NCBI RefSeq assembly: GCF_021233435.1
Contig: NZ_CP089468.1
Location: forward strand, 124,001-188,000
From: Halobacterium noricense
GTDB lineage: Archaea; Halobacteriota; Halobacteria; Halobacteriales; Halobacteriaceae
Length of the DNA: 64,000 bases
Direction: 5' to 3'
Both the position numbers and the translations under genes were made by a program. Below the pieces are notes generated by a model, which made no database searches, was not told the DNA's origin, and was given only the letters and a program-made list of their open reading frames with translations. This document shows positions 24,898-34,505 of the stretch, one piece after another (the stretch's first letter is position 1; each line of letters starts with the position of its first letter).

Positions 24898-26343
24898 TCA
24901 GGCGTCGTCGTTCCGCCGCCACGCCGCTAGCGCCGCCCCCGAGACGCCAGCGAGCGCGGCGAGCGCGCCGAACCCGGGGACGCTACTCCCTGACTCGCCG
25001 GTCGTCGTGGTCTCGGTCGCCGTCGGCGTCGCCGCCTCAGTCGCCGTGGTCGTCTCCGTCGCGGTGCTCGTCGGCACCGTCGTCGTTTCGAGCGTCGGCG
25101 GGTCGGGCTGCTCGCCCGCGCGATTCGGGAACGTGTAGACGCCGGCCGCGTACGTCTGCCCGCCCATGTTCCCCGCGACGAACGCCTCGTCGGTGGCGTA
25201 CTGCGCGGTCCAGAACCGTGCTTCCTCGGGCTGCCGCCACCACGCCAACTCCTCGGGATTGGCGGGGTCGCTCACGTCGTGCAGCTTCACGCCGCCCTGG
25301 TACCAGGACGTGTACAGCCGGTCGCCGTGGAACTCGAAGTTGTGGCTGGTCGTCCACGTCCCCTGGCGGGTGCCGTCGGGTGTCGGCGGTGGCGCGATGA
25401 ACGCCAGTTTCTCAGGATTCCGCGGGTCGCTGACGTCCCAGAGGTCGATGCCGCCCTGCCCCGGGTCGGAGTCGTCGGTGTCGACGTCCCACGCCTCCGC
25501 GCCGGACGCGAGCACGGACGCGTCCTCGTTCACCGCGACGTAGTGGGCGTTCCCGGGAACGGAGAGGCTCTCGGCGCCGGCCTCTCCCGCGGGAATATCC
25601 TGTAGGTCCTCGACGCTGTAGTGCCCGAAGTGGTTGACGTACTCGGGGTTCGCGGGGTCGCTGACGTCCACCAGCCACGTGCCCGCGTCCCAGTACGCGA
25701 TGTAGAGCGTGTCCTCGTGCACGTAGAGGTCGTGGCACGCTCGCATTCCCGCGTAGACGTCCTGCCAGCGCTCGTCGTAGTCGACGTTCGACCACCTGCC
25801 GACCTCCTCGACGGTGTCCCCGGAGACGTCGACGAAGACGGCGGGATTCTTCGCGCCGTCGTTCTCCGTGAGGTACGCGACGCCGTCCTGCAGGTAGGCG
25901 TTGTGAATCGGGAACTCGGTCTCGTGGAACCCCGTTTGCCGGGGGTTCGCGGGGTCGCTGACGTCGAAGACGACCACGCCCTGCACGGTCTCGGTCTGCG
26001 TCGGGTTCGCTGGCCCGACCGCGATGAGTGTATCCCCTTCCAGTTTCACGTCGTAGACCATCCGCATCGGCCCGTTTTCGTGGTCGTCTAGCAGCGGCGC
26101 GACGCCAGCGAGCTGTTCTGGATTGGCGGGGTCGGAGATGTCGACGGTCGCGATGCCGTCGGTCGTCGCCACGTACGCCGTCTCCCCGGCGTCGCCGACC
26201 ACGACCTCTTTGGTTCCGTCGAGGGCGAGCACGCCCAGCGGATCGAACGCCGACTGCTGGCCGGTGGTAGATGAAACAGTCGTACTCGCGAGCGGGAGGG
26301 CGGCCGTAGCGGCACTCGCGCGGAGCACGTCTCGTCGTCGCAT
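24898..26343 (-). CDS. LVIVD beta-propeller surface protein with PGF-CTERM anchor
   Basis: 481 aa. The N-terminus MRRRDVLRASAATAALPL is a Tat signal. The body has several propeller repeats, each with the signature VDVSDPANPE (or DISDPANPE, DVSDPRNPE), typical of LVIVD proteins. A long Thr-rich stalk (TETTTATEAATPTATETTT) precedes the end SSVPGFGALAALAGVSGAALAAWRRNDDA-type segment, a PGF-CTERM sorting signal for archaeosortase. The protein is thus expected to be exported folded and anchored to the cell surface. Ligand or partner unknown. An open frame upstream to 26529 runs through a repeat and is rejected. Confidence 0.88.
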   Translation of the reverse strand: MRRRDVLRASAATAALPLASTTVSSTTGQQSAFDPLGVLALDGTKEVVVGDAGETAYVATTDGIATVDISDPANPEQLAGVAPLLDDHENGPMRMVYDVKLEGDTLIAVGPANPTQTETVQGVVVFDVSDPANPRQTGFHETEFPIHNAYLQDGVAYLTENDGAKNPAVFVDVSGDTVEEVGRWSNVDYDERWQDVYAGMRACHDLYVHEDTLYIAYWDAGTWLVDVSDPANPEYVNHFGHYSVEDLQDIPAGEAGAESLSVPGNAHYVAVNEDASVLASGAEAWDVDTDDSDPGQGGIDLWDVSDPRNPEKLAFIAPPPTPDGTRQGTWTTSHNFEFHGDRLYTSWYQGGVKLHDVSDPANPEELAWWRQPEEARFWTAQYATDEAFVAGNMGGQTYAAGVYTFPNRAGEQPDPPTLETTTVPTSTATETTTATEAATPTATETTTTGESGSSVPGFGALAALAGVSGAALAAWRRNDDA

Positions 26344-26646
26344 ACGCCCCCTCCGGCGGTTGCGTGGAAAAGTCCTGCGGGCATTCGCTCTGCTTGATTT
26401 GCTGGTGTTCTCGCTCTTGCTCTTCTCGTTCACGTTGTTTCCTCCTCGAAAGCCCCGGCGCGGTCGCGTCCGCTCGCTCGCTGCGCTCCTCGGCCTTCGG
26501 CCTGCGGTGCTTGCGTCGCGAGCGAACAAGTGAACGCGACCGTGCCGCCCCTTTCAGTCCACCCCGCGGCCGTCGGTTGGTCCATTCGCTACTGTCGTGC
26601 GGTTACTCGCTTGGGCGACGGAGAGATGAGAAGTCGGAGAAGGGGG
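26344..26646. repeat. Intergenic inverted repeat, minus-strand version of the MITE interior
   Basis: No gene seen in 303 bases. From 26448 to 26560 the sequence starts GAAAGCCCCGGCGCGGTCGCGT and ends ACGCGACCGTGCCGCCCCTTTCAGTCC in split form, giving a long imperfect stem around an inner palindrome CGGCCTTCGGCCTGCGG. On the minus strand this reads TGAAAGGGGCGG ... GGGGCTTTC, the same frame as the core of the two MITEs and of 22394-22505. Confidence 0.5.
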
Positions 26647-27615
26647 TTATCGCGTTCGCTCGCCCGTACCACCAGTGATGGCGGAAGCGACGGCGCCGTG
26701 GAGCACGACGTCGTCGCCGAGCGAGGTGAGCCGGACCTCGGGGACGTTGTTGAACACGCCGTCGTCGAGGTACTCGCGGATGGGGTCGAGGACGCGGTCG
26801 GGGTTGTTGAGCGCGACCGCGCCGCCGACGTAGACGACCAGCGGGGCGTACGACTGCACGAGGTTCGTGATGCCCATCGCGTTCCAGAAGCCCACTTGGT
26901 CGACGACGTGGCGGGCGAACTCGTCGGTGCCCGCGTGCTCGAAGACGTGCTTCGCGGAGAACTCCGGGTCGTCCAGCGGGAGCGCGGTCTCGACGCTGGC
27001 GTCCTCCTCGGCGAGCATGCGGGCGTACTCGGGGATGTTGTTCCCCGAGCAGTACGCCTCCCAGTGGCCGTCGCGCCCGCAGCCACACGTCCGCCGGCCC
27101 TGCGGGTCGACGAGCATGTGGCCGAGTTCGCCGGCGTTGCCGTCCCACCCTTCGAGGACGTTGCCGTCGACGGCGACACCCGCGCCGATGCCCGAGGAGA
27201 TGGTGACGTACGCCATGTCGTCGGGGTTGCTGTCGGCGTGGAAGCGCTCGCCGATGACGCCCGCGACGGTGTCGTTGTGGAGGTAGACGCGCTCGGAGTC
27301 GATGAGGTTCGAAATCGGCCCGACGAGCGGGACCGTCCCGACCGAGTCCGGGAGGTTCGCGGGGCCGTCGATGGTGCCCTCCGCGAGGTCCAGCGGGCCG
27401 ATGCTGCCGATTCCAGCGGCCCGCACCTCTGCGGGGTCGACGCTGGCGTCCTCGCAGGCCGCGCGCACGGCGTCGAGGACGGCTTCCGTGACGTGAATCC
27501 CCGTCGGCCCACGGGGCGTCGGCCGCTTGTCGCTGGCGACGACGGTCGCGTCGTCGTTTGCGACGGCGGCGCGTAGGTTCGTCGCGCCGAGGTCAACGCC
27601 GACGTAGTACGGCAT
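26647..27615 (-). CDS. ROK family sugar kinase, probable glucokinase
   Basis: 322 aa. The N-terminal phosphate loop GVDLGATNLRAAV and the second ATP motif SSGIGAGVAVDGNVLEGWDGNAGELGHM are typical of ROK kinases. The zinc/substrate motif reads CGCGRDGHWEAYCSG; the usual third Cys of the ROK consensus is replaced by His. It should phosphorylate a hexose in the cytosol, with glucose likeliest from the family. It is transcribed alone, upstream of the LVIVD gene with a 303-base repeat region between, and 57 bases downstream of the AIM24 gene on the same strand. Confidence 0.9.
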   Translation of the reverse strand: MPYYVGVDLGATNLRAAVANDDATVVASDKRPTPRGPTGIHVTEAVLDAVRAACEDASVDPAEVRAAGIGSIGPLDLAEGTIDGPANLPDSVGTVPLVGPISNLIDSERVYLHNDTVAGVIGERFHADSNPDDMAYVTISSGIGAGVAVDGNVLEGWDGNAGELGHMLVDPQGRRTCGCGRDGHWEAYCSGNNIPEYARMLAEEDASVETALPLDDPEFSAKHVFEHAGTDEFARHVVDQVGFWNAMGITNLVQSYAPLVVYVGGAVALNNPDRVLDPIREYLDDGVFNNVPEVRLTSLGDDVVLHGAVASAITGGTGERTR

Positions 27616-27672
27616 CTACCTCGATTAGGGCCGGCATCGCACTTAACTACACAGTTTTCACTCGCAGCCGCG

Positions 27673-28284
27673 TTAGTTCGTCGCGCCGGGCGCGGGCCGC
27701 GTCGCCGTCCAGACGGTCGCCGGCCCGCGAATCCGACAGACCGGCGCTGCGTCCTCGATTGCGCCGACGCGCTCCACGGAGACCGCCGCGTCCGTGTCGA
27801 AGGCGACGACGTTCGCGGCTGCGACGACGCGCTCCTCGCCCTCGGGTAGCGGCACGCGTTCGACGCGCCCGCGGCCCGCGAGGTACGCCGTTCCGCCGCC
27901 GGAGACGGTCGTGAGGAAGAGGCCGCTGCCGCGAGCGGGGGCGTCGCCGACGCGGTCGGCACCCACGCGGACGTCGCCGGTCGCCGCGACGAACGCCTCG
28001 CGGGTCGCTGCCACGTCGTCGTCGGCGAGGTCCGCGGCGACGACGTTGCCGTGGTGGGGCGGCGCGAACCGCACGGTCGTCGCCGCGTCGGCGGTCACGC
28101 GAATGGGCGTGCGCTGGCGCTCGCGGGCGTTCGCCACCGACCGCAGCACGCCCTCGCGAGCGCGCTCGACGCGGAGCTTCCCGACGTAGTCCACGAGCGC
28201 GCCGGACGCTGCGAGCAGGGACTCCCCGGCGTCCAGTTCCACGACGAGCAGCCCGCCCGTGCCGCCCTCGGCGGTCGCGTCCAT
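27673..28284 (-). CDS. AIM24/TIGR00266-type protein
   Basis: 203 aa. The region LLVVELDAGESLLAASGALVDY, then TTVRFAPPHHGNVVAADL and GLFLTTVSGGGTAYLAGRGRV is the beta-helical AIM24 (DUF124) pattern, including the conserved turn G-x-G-x-A-x-L-A. The biochemical role is unknown; the mitochondrial relative affects inner-membrane organisation. ATG 28284 lies one base after the stop of the universal stress gene, so the two form an operon that may be stress-linked. Confidence 0.82.
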   Translation of the reverse strand: MDATAEGGTGGLLVVELDAGESLLAASGALVDYVGKLRVERAREGVLRSVANARERQRTPIRVTADAATTVRFAPPHHGNVVAADLADDDVAATREAFVAATGDVRVGADRVGDAPARGSGLFLTTVSGGGTAYLAGRGRVERVPLPEGEERVVAAANVVAFDTDAAVSVERVGAIEDAAPVCRIRGPATVWTATRPAPGATN

Positions 28285-28285
28285 C

Positions 28286-28738
28286 TCAGTGGTCGCTGCG
28301 CACGAACGTCACCGGGCACGGGGCCGACAGCAGCACGGTCTGAGCGGTGCTGCCGAAGACGGCCTTCCCGGCGGGCGAGCGCTTCCGCCCGCCGACGACC
28401 GCGATGTCGGCGTTCACGTCGTCCGCGAGCGCGACGATGCTCTCGCCGTGCTCGCCGATGTGGCCGCGCACGCCGTAGTCGACGCCCGCGTCGCTCAGGT
28501 GGTCTTCGAGGTCCCGAATCGTCGCGTGGCGGCGCGCCACGACGTCGGCAGTCACCTCGTCGCCCTCCTCGAAGCCGAGGTTGTCGGCGATGTCCTCGTA
28601 CTCCTCGCGCGTGAAGACGTGCGCGAGCGTCACCGTCGCACCCGCAGGGCCGGCGATGTCCGTCGCTGTGCGCGCCAGCGGCTCGATTCGCTGGTCGTCC
28701 GTCGGCCCGACCGCCAACAACAGGTTCTCGATTGCCAT
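28286..28738 (-). CDS. Universal stress protein UspA family
   Basis: 150 aa. It begins MAIENLLLAVGPTDD, with ADIAVVGGRKRSPAGKAVFGSTAQTVLLSAPCPVTFVR at the end in the family order; the ATP-binding pattern GxxG...GS is intact in this region. It is probably an ATP-binding dimer. It is the first gene of the pair with AIM24 and is divergent from the SDR gene, sharing a 60-base promoter region that contains CATAAGAATATCC. Confidence 0.88.
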   Translation of the reverse strand: MAIENLLLAVGPTDDQRIEPLARTATDIAGPAGATVTLAHVFTREEYEDIADNLGFEEGDEVTADVVARRHATIRDLEDHLSDAGVDYGVRGHIGEHGESIVALADDVNADIAVVGGRKRSPAGKAVFGSTAQTVLLSAPCPVTFVRSDH

Positions 28739-28763
28739 GTTTCCGGCCTGTCCCGGCAACCCC

Positions 28764-28777
28764 ATAAGAATATCCCG
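28764..28777. promoter_or_regulatory. AT-rich core between usp and SDR genes
   Basis: CATAAGAATATCCC is the only AT-rich block in the 60 bases between the divergent starts at 28738 and 28799. It lies about 22-35 bases from either ATG, fitting TATA positions for both leaderless transcripts. Confidence 0.4.
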
Positions 28778-28798
28778 GCCCACACGGGAGTACGACGC

Positions 28799-29539
28799 AT
28801 GCTCGCTCCCGACTTGACCGACCGCACCGCGCTGGTCACCGGCGGCGCGAAGGGACTGGGTCGCGCGCTCTGCCTGTCGCTGGCCGACTGCGGTGCCAGC
28901 GTCGCCGTCCACTACCACAGCAGCGACGTCGCCGCCAGCGAGACCGCCGCCGACGCCCGCGAACGCGGCGCGCCCGCCGCCGCGCCCGTCCAGGGCGACG
29001 TGACGAACCCGGAGGGCGTGGACGCCATCTTCGACGCCGCGGAAACCCAACTCGGCACCGTGGACGTGCTCGTGAACAACGTCGGCGACTTCGCGCCCGC
29101 CCACTGGGAGGACATCGACTTCGAGACGTGGAACCGCGTCCTCCACACGAACCTCACGGGGACGTACCTCTGCTCGAAGCGCGCGCTCGACGGGATGCGC
29201 GGCCAGCAGTGGGGCCGCATCGTCAACGTCGGCTACGCGTCCGCCGAGAAGGGCCTCGTCGCCCCGAAGAACTTCCCGTACTTCGCCGCGAAACAGGGCG
29301 TGCTCATGTTCACGCGGATGCTCGCCGCGGACACCCAGGACGACGGCATCACCGTCAACGCCGTCTCCCCGTACGTCGTCGAGACCTCCGACAAGTTCCC
29401 CGAGGACGCGCCACGCGGCCGCTGGGCCTCCATCGACGACATCGCGCAGGCAGTCCGGTTCTTCTGCGACGAGGACTCCGACTACATCTCCGGCGAAAAT
29501 ATCGAAGTGGACGGCGGGTGGCTGCCCGAGGACGTGTAG
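28799..29539 (+). CDS. Short-chain dehydrogenase/reductase (3-oxoacyl-ACP reductase-like)
   Basis: 246 aa from ATG 28799. NADP-binding loop TGGAKGLG at residues 14-21, NNVGDF, the Ser in NVGYASAEKG and the catalytic Y-F-A-A-K motif are present. The C-terminus IEVDGGWLPEDV is the usual SDR ending. The substrate is unknown. The last 25 bases before the stop (29511-29535) occur again at 29689-29713, after a 153-base palindromic insertion, and that second copy would end the same protein as GGWLPEDV with TGA. The present TAG comes from the inserted element. Confidence 0.88.
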   Translation: MLAPDLTDRTALVTGGAKGLGRALCLSLADCGASVAVHYHSSDVAASETAADARERGAPAAAPVQGDVTNPEGVDAIFDAAETQLGTVDVLVNNVGDFAPAHWEDIDFETWNRVLHTNLTGTYLCSKRALDGMRGQQWGRIVNVGYASAEKGLVAPKNFPYFAAKQGVLMFTRMLAADTQDDGITVNAVSPYVVETSDKFPEDAPRGRWASIDDIAQAVRFFCDEDSDYISGENIEVDGGWLPEDV

Positions 29540-29688
29540 CGCTGTTCAGCGCCTACGAGCATCCGCGAGCGAAGCGAGCGGTTCGCTGCCGGAGCGGGGC
29601 GCAGCCCCGCGGAGGCAGGTGTTTTTAGCGTAGATTTTTGCGAGGAGTGGTCGCCGGAGGCGACCCGACGAAGTAAAAAGGTACGTGT
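29536..29688. repeat. Palindromic element (family B, copy 1) flanked by a 25-bp duplication
   Basis: The 153-base segment holds two strong hairpins (GCGGGGC-gca-GCCCCGC at 29594-29610; GGTCGCC-gga-GGCGACC at 29649-29665) and the family B frame TTTTTAGCGTAGATTTTTGC ... CGAAGTAAAAAGG at 29622-29681. It is flanked by 25-bp direct repeats (29511-29535 and 29689-29713). T-runs on both strands could terminate the convergent SDR and small membrane genes. Confidence 0.65.
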
Positions 29689-29723
29689 ACGGCGGGTGGC
29701 TGCCCGAGGACGTCTGAATTCAG

Positions 29724-29909
29724 TTAGTGACTGCTCCACGGGCCGACGCCGAAGACGTTCCCGAGCACCCAGCCGACGAGGAACGGCGTGACGACGGCCA
29801 GACACGCGAGCCCGACCCAGCGCGCGGGCGGCGGCTGCGTCGCGAGGTAGACGAGGTACGCCGTCCCGGCTGCCGGGAGCAGGCGGGCGAGCACGGAATC
29901 GGTTGCCAT
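29724..29909 (-). CDS. Small two-helix membrane protein
   Basis: 61 aa (ATG 29909). Two hydrophobic segments, about residues 7-22 (ARLLPAAGTAYLVYLA) and 31-54 (VGLACLAVVTPFLVGWVLGNVFG), separated by a Pro-rich turn QPPPARW. No charged active-site pattern. Function unknown. It is convergent with the SDR gene, with the family B element between them. Confidence 0.65.
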   Translation of the reverse strand: MATDSVLARLLPAAGTAYLVYLATQPPPARWVGLACLAVVTPFLVGWVLGNVFGVGPWSSH

Positions 29910-30008
29910 ACGCCGACTACCGCGCTCGCACGGAAGAACCCACTTCTCCCCGTCCGTCGATTGCGCAGAACGGTACGCCTTTGCTCTCGCACTCAGTCAC
30001 GCCGGTAC

Positions 30009-30479
30009 ATGCACGAGCGAGCCGCGGAGTTCGTCGAGCGGGCGCGCGAGGAGTACGGCGTCGACGTGGACGTCCACGAGTTCGACGAGGGGACGAAGAC
30101 GGCGGCGGACGCGGCGGACGCGGTCGGCTGCGACGTCGCACAAATCGCGTCCAGCATCGTCGTGGTGGCCGACAACGAGCCCGTCGTCGTGGTGACCAGC
30201 GGTGCGAACCGCGTGGACCTCTCGAAGGTTGCGGTCTACGAAGACGCCAGCGACGCGCGCATGGCCGAAGCCGACGAGGTGAAGGAGGCGACGGGCTGGA
30301 GCATCGGCGGCGTGCCGCCCATCTGCCACGCGACGGACGTGCCCGTCCTGCTGGACGACACGCTCCTCGACCACGACGGCGTGTGGGCGGCGGCCGGCAC
30401 GCCGACCGCGGTCTGGCCAATCGAGCCCGAGCGCTTGCGCGACCTCGCGGACGCCGAGGCGGTCGACGTCGCAGAGTGA
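30009..30479 (+). CDS. YbaK/EbsC-type aminoacyl-tRNA deacylase
   Basis: 156 aa from ATG 30009. The YbaK domain is visible from ADAVGCDVAQIASSIVV through PVVVVTSGANRVDLSKVA to WSIGGVPPICHATDVPVLLD, including the conserved GGVPP loop. Such proteins remove wrong amino acids from tRNA, for example Cys- or Ala-tRNA(Pro). There is no fusion to a synthetase. The gene stands alone between the small membrane gene and uvrA. Confidence 0.9.
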   Translation: MHERAAEFVERAREEYGVDVDVHEFDEGTKTAADAADAVGCDVAQIASSIVVVADNEPVVVVTSGANRVDLSKVAVYEDASDARMAEADEVKEATGWSIGGVPPICHATDVPVLLDDTLLDHDGVWAAAGTPTAVWPIEPERLRDLADAEAVDVAE

Positions 30480-30649
30480 GCGCTGCCGGCAGCCCGACCT
30501 TTTCGCTGCCATCACGCGACTGTCACGTATGGATGACGACGTGTACACGGGTTCGCGACGATGCTGTCGTCACCGGACCTCTCCCGCGCGCACGAGGCGG
30601 CCACCGCGACCGACAGACCTTCACTGGCTCGTGCGGTACTAGACGCCTA

Positions 30650-33616
30650 ATGAGCGATGACTACATCGAGGTCCGCGGGGCCGAGGAGAACAACCTCGCC
30701 GACCTCGACGTACAGATTCCACGCGAGGCGCTGAACGTGGTGACCGGCCTCTCCGGGTCGGGGAAATCGTCGCTGGCCTTCCAGACCATCTACGCGGAGG
30801 GCCAGCGCCGCTACATCGAGAGCCTGTCGGCGTACGCCCGGAACTTCCTCGGGCAGATGGACAAGCCACAGGTCGAGTCCGTCGAGGGCCTCTCGCCCGC
30901 CATCAGTATCGACCAGAAGAACGCCGCGAACAACCCCCGGTCGACGGTCGGCACCGTCACGGAACTCCACGACTATCTCCGCCTGCTGTACGCCCGCGTC
31001 GGCGTCCCGCACTGTCCGGAGTGCGGCCGCGAGGTCGGCGAGCAGTCCGCCCAGCAGATGGTCCGCCGCATCCTCGAACTCCCCGAGGGCACGAAGGCGA
31101 AAATCGCAGCGCCGGTCGTCCGCGACCAGAAGGGCGCCTTCGAGGACCGCTTCGACGACCTCGTCAGCGAGGGGTACTCTCGCGTGGAGGTCGACGGCGA
31201 GAGCTACGACCTCGCGTACGACCGCCCCGACCTCGACGAGAACTACGACCACACCGTCGACGTCGTCGTCGACCGCGTCGCAGTCAGCGAGGACACCCGC
31301 TCGCGCATCAACGACAGCGTCGAGACCGCCCTCGACGAAGCCGACGGCGTCCTGAAAGTCATCGTCCCCGACGCTGACGACGACCTCGAACTCGGCGGCG
31401 CGACGGCGCGCTCGACGGGCGATTTGGCCGGCGAGGCGCGCGACCGCTTCGTCGTGGAGTTCAGCGAGGACCTGGCCTGTACGCACTGCGGCATCGACAT
31501 CAGCGAAATCGAGACGCGCTCGTTCTCCTTCAACAGCCCGCACGGGGCGTGCCCGGAGTGTGAGGGCATCGGAAACACGAAGGAGGTCAGCGAGGACCTC
31601 GTCGTCGTCGACGAGAGAAAGCCCGTCAAGCACGTCTTCGAGGCGTGGAGCTACAACCGCTCGTACTACCAGACGCGCCTCGACTCGGTCGCCGAGCACT
31701 TCGGCATCAGTCTCGACACGCCGTTCGAGGACCTCGACGCGAACGTCCAGCAGGCGTTCCTCTACGGCACCACCGAGGACGTCGTCTTCAAGCGCAACAC
31801 GAAGAACGGCGTGCGACGCAAGGAGAAGCCCTTCGAGGGCGTCATCCCGAACCTCGAACGCCGCTACGTCGAGACCGACTCCGAGAGCACCCGCGACCAC
31901 ATCGAGGAGTACATGTCCGTCACAACGTGCCCGGCGTGTGACGGCACGCGCCTCAAGCCCGAGTCCCGCGCGGTGCTCGTCGACGACACGCCCATCACCG
32001 AAGTCAACCGCATGAGCATCGGCGACGCCCTCAAACACTTCGAGGGGATGGAGGCGCGCTTCGACGACCGTGACCGCAAGATCGCCGAGGAGATTCTCAA
32101 GGAGATTCGCGCGCGCCTCGGCTTCATGACCGAGGTCGGCCTGGAGTACCTCACGCTCGACCGCGAGGCCTCCACGCTCTCCGGCGGGGAGAGCCAGCGC
32201 ATCCGGCTCGCCACCCAGATTGGCTCGGGGCTCGTGGGCGTGCTGTACGTCCTCGACGAGCCCTCGATTGGGCTCCACCAGCGCGACAACGACCGCCTCC
32301 TGAACACCCTCGAAGAACTCCGCGACCTCGGGAACACGCTCGTCGTCGTCGAGCACGACGAGGAGACGATGCGGCGCGCGGACAACGTCGTGGACATGGG
32401 CCCTGGGCCGGGCCGGCACGGCGGCGACGTCGTCGCGAACGGCGACGTCGAGGACCTCATGGCCGCCGAGGACTCCATCACCGGGGACTACCTCGCGGGC
32501 CGCAAGCAAATTCCCGTCCCCGAGGAGCGCCGCGACTGGGAGGACGCGATCACCATCGAGGGCGCGCGCCAGCACAACCTCCGCGACCTCGACATCGACC
32601 TCCCCATCGGCGCATTCACCGCGATTACGGGTGTTTCGGGCTCCGGGAAATCCACGCTGATGCACGACATCCTCTACAAGGGCCTCGCCCGCGAGATGAA
32701 CGACAACACCAGCGTCGACCCCGGCGAACACGACGCCATCGAGGGAATCGACAACGTCGAGACGGTGCGGCTCATCGACCAGTCGCCCATCGGCCGCACG
32801 CCCCGCTCCAACCCCGCGACGTACACGGGCATCTTCGACTACATCCGCGAGAAGTTCGCCGAAACCAAGCTCGCCAAGCAGCGCGGCTACGAGAAGGGCC
32901 GGTTCTCGTTCAACGTGAAGGGCGGGCGCTGTGAGGCCTGCGGCGGGCAGGGCACCCAGAAGATCGAGATGAACTTCCTCTCGGACGTCCACGTCCCCTG
33001 CGAGGAGTGTGGGGGCGCGCGCTACAACGACGAGACGCTGGACGTCACGTTCAAGGACGCGACCATCGCGGACGTCCTCGACATGAGCGTCGAGGAGGCT
33101 CACGACTTCTTCGAGGCGGACAGCCGCCTGGGCCGCCGCCTCAAACTCCTGATGGACGTCGGCCTCGACTACATGAAGCTCGGCCAGCCGTCGACCACCC
33201 TGTCGGGCGGGGAGGCCCAGCGCGTCAAGCTCGCCGAGGAACTCGGGAAGAAGGACTCCGGCGACACCCTCTACCTGCTGGACGAGCCCACGACGGGCCT
33301 CCACAGCGCCGACGAGCGCAAGCTCGTCGAAGTCCTCCAGCGGCTCACCGACCGCGGCAACACCGTGGTCGTCATCGAGCACGAGCTCGACCTCGTGAAG
33401 AACGCCGACCACGTCGTCGACCTCGGCCCCGAGGGCGGCGAACACGGCGGCGACCTCGTGGCCGCCGGCACCCCGGAGGAAGTCGCGCGCAACGACGCCA
33501 GCCACACCGGGCGCTACCTCCGCGACAAACTCCCGAGCGTGGACCTCGAAGGCCCGCGCAGCGACCGTGAGAAGCCCGCGAAGGACGAACAAGCGGCGCC
33601 GGCGGTCGACGATTAA
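30650..33616 (+). CDS. uvrA: Excinuclease ABC subunit A
   Basis: 988 aa. UvrA finds DNA damage and loads UvrB in nucleotide excision repair. Two ATPase modules: Walker [10 protein letters not shown] at residues 33-41 and GVSGSGKST from 661. Signatures LSGGESQR and LSGGEAQR each precede a Walker B ([18 protein letters not shown]). Zinc modules are CPECGR and CTHCGI ... CPECEG in the first half, CPACDG, and CEACGG ... CEECGG in the second. The ATG at 30650 is preceded by a GC-rich 170-base gap with no clear SOS-like box. In haloarchaea uvrA came from bacteria. Confidence 0.97.
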   Translation: MSDDYIEVRGAEENNLADLDVQIPREALNVVTGLSGSGKSSLAFQTIYAEGQRRYIESLSAYARNFLGQMDKPQVESVEGLSPAISIDQKNAANNPRSTVGTVTELHDYLRLLYARVGVPHCPECGREVGEQSAQQMVRRILELPEGTKAKIAAPVVRDQKGAFEDRFDDLVSEGYSRVEVDGESYDLAYDRPDLDENYDHTVDVVVDRVAVSEDTRSRINDSVETALDEADGVLKVIVPDADDDLELGGATARSTGDLAGEARDRFVVEFSEDLACTHCGIDISEIETRSFSFNSPHGACPECEGIGNTKEVSEDLVVVDERKPVKHVFEAWSYNRSYYQTRLDSVAEHFGISLDTPFEDLDANVQQAFLYGTTEDVVFKRNTKNGVRRKEKPFEGVIPNLERRYVETDSESTRDHIEEYMSVTTCPACDGTRLKPESRAVLVDDTPITEVNRMSIGDALKHFEGMEARFDDRDRKIAEEILKEIRARLGFMTEVGLEYLTLDREASTLSGGESQRIRLATQIGSGLVGVLYVLDEPSIGLHQRDNDRLLNTLEELRDLGNTLVVVEHDEETMRRADNVVDMGPGPGRHGGDVVANGDVEDLMAAEDSITGDYLAGRKQIPVPEERRDWEDAITIEGARQHNLRDLDIDLPIGAFTAITGVSGSGKSTLMHDILYKGLAREMNDNTSVDPGEHDAIEGIDNVETVRLIDQSPIGRTPRSNPATYTGIFDYIREKFAETKLAKQRGYEKGRFSFNVKGGRCEACGGQGTQKIEMNFLSDVHVPCEECGGARYNDETLDVTFKDATIADVLDMSVEEAHDFFEADSRLGRRLKLLMDVGLDYMKLGQPSTTLSGGEAQRVKLAEELGKKDSGDTLYLLDEPTTGLHSADERKLVEVLQRLTDRGNTVVVIEHELDLVKNADHVVDLGPEGGEHGGDLVAAGTPEEVARNDASHTGRYLRDKLPSVDLEGPRSDREKPAKDEQAAPAVDD

Positions 33617-33701
33617 CCACGTTCGGTCTTCCTCGCTTATCGACGAGTCGCACGGTCACCTCCTCCGAAGGCTTTAGATCGGAGGATCCGAAGCGGACGC
33701 C

Positions 33702-34412
33702 ATGTCGCGATGGCGCCGCGTCGTCCGGCGGGAACTCGCTCGGTACCGCGACGACACTGGGTGGCGGGTCGTCGAGTTACAGGAACTGTACGATCAGATG
33801 CTCCCGGTGCTCCGTAATGAGTTCCCCGACAACCACAATCGGGAGGCGAAGCTCCGTCAGGTACTTCAACAGCTCGGCGAGCGCGGCGAGATTGCGTTCG
33901 TCGACGGCGACGGCACCTACCGGATCCTTGAATTGGACGACGCAGCGGAACCAGTCGGCGCCGATGGACCGGGTGGTAGCGCCGACTCGGATGACGATGG
34001 CTGGGCGTACGAGGCCCGCGAATACGAAACGGCAGTCGGTGCTCGGTCGTTGCCGACGGCATTTCGGGAGGCTGTCCTCGCACGATACGACGCCATGTGC
34101 CCGGTTTCCGGCGTCGATCACCCGCGACTGCTCGATGTCGCACACGTGCTGTCTTGGAGCGACCACGAGTCGCTACGCACGGACCCGGGCAACGTCGTCG
34201 CACTCGACAAGACCCACCACGCGGCGTTCGACGCGGGACTGTACACGCTCGATACCGACTTCCGCCTCCGCGTTGCTCCGTCCTTTGAGACGGACAGCGA
34301 CCTTCTCCGCCGAACACTCGTTCAACGGGACGGCGAACGTGTCGACGTCGGTTCCGACCTCCTCGACCCGACGTACCTCGAACGGCGAAATCAGTTGCTC
34401 GACTGGTGGTAA
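33702..34412 (+). CDS. HNH endonuclease domain protein with N-terminal winged helix
   Basis: 236 aa. Residues 1-75 (LQELYDQMLPVLRNEFPDN, then REAKLRQVLQQLGERGEIAFV) look like a winged-helix module as in Dam-replacing/DpnI-type proteins. The C-terminal half contains CPVSGVDHPRLLDVAHVLSWS from C133, then NVVALDKTHHAAFDAG, an HNH (HNH_2-like) fold with a zinc-free single Cys. It could be a restriction or modification-dependent nuclease. Codon usage is less GC-biased than its neighbours (several TTG, ATT, GAT codons), suggesting transfer. No methyltransferase gene is next to it. Confidence 0.82.
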   Translation: MSRWRRVVRRELARYRDDTGWRVVELQELYDQMLPVLRNEFPDNHNREAKLRQVLQQLGERGEIAFVDGDGTYRILELDDAAEPVGADGPGGSADSDDDGWAYEAREYETAVGARSLPTAFREAVLARYDAMCPVSGVDHPRLLDVAHVLSWSDHESLRTDPGNVVALDKTHHAAFDAGLYTLDTDFRLRVAPSFETDSDLLRRTLVQRDGERVDVGSDLLDPTYLERRNQLLDWW

Positions 34413-34505
34413 CTCCGTACTAACCCGGTGACGCCGGGGTTACTCGTTCGGGCGCGACTCGCCGATGCCCGCACGTTCTTTCCCGCGAAGCCACACTGCT
34501 CGTAC

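Noticed and set aside
28259-28798. Upstream extension of the SDR gene
   Set aside because: It would overlap the universal stress gene on the other strand, and the SDR fold starts at 28799.
30647-33592. 981-codon open frame antisense to uvrA
   Set aside because: High GC3 leaves the complementary frame open; the product is a Val/Asp/Leu-rich sequence with no motif, while uvrA is certain.
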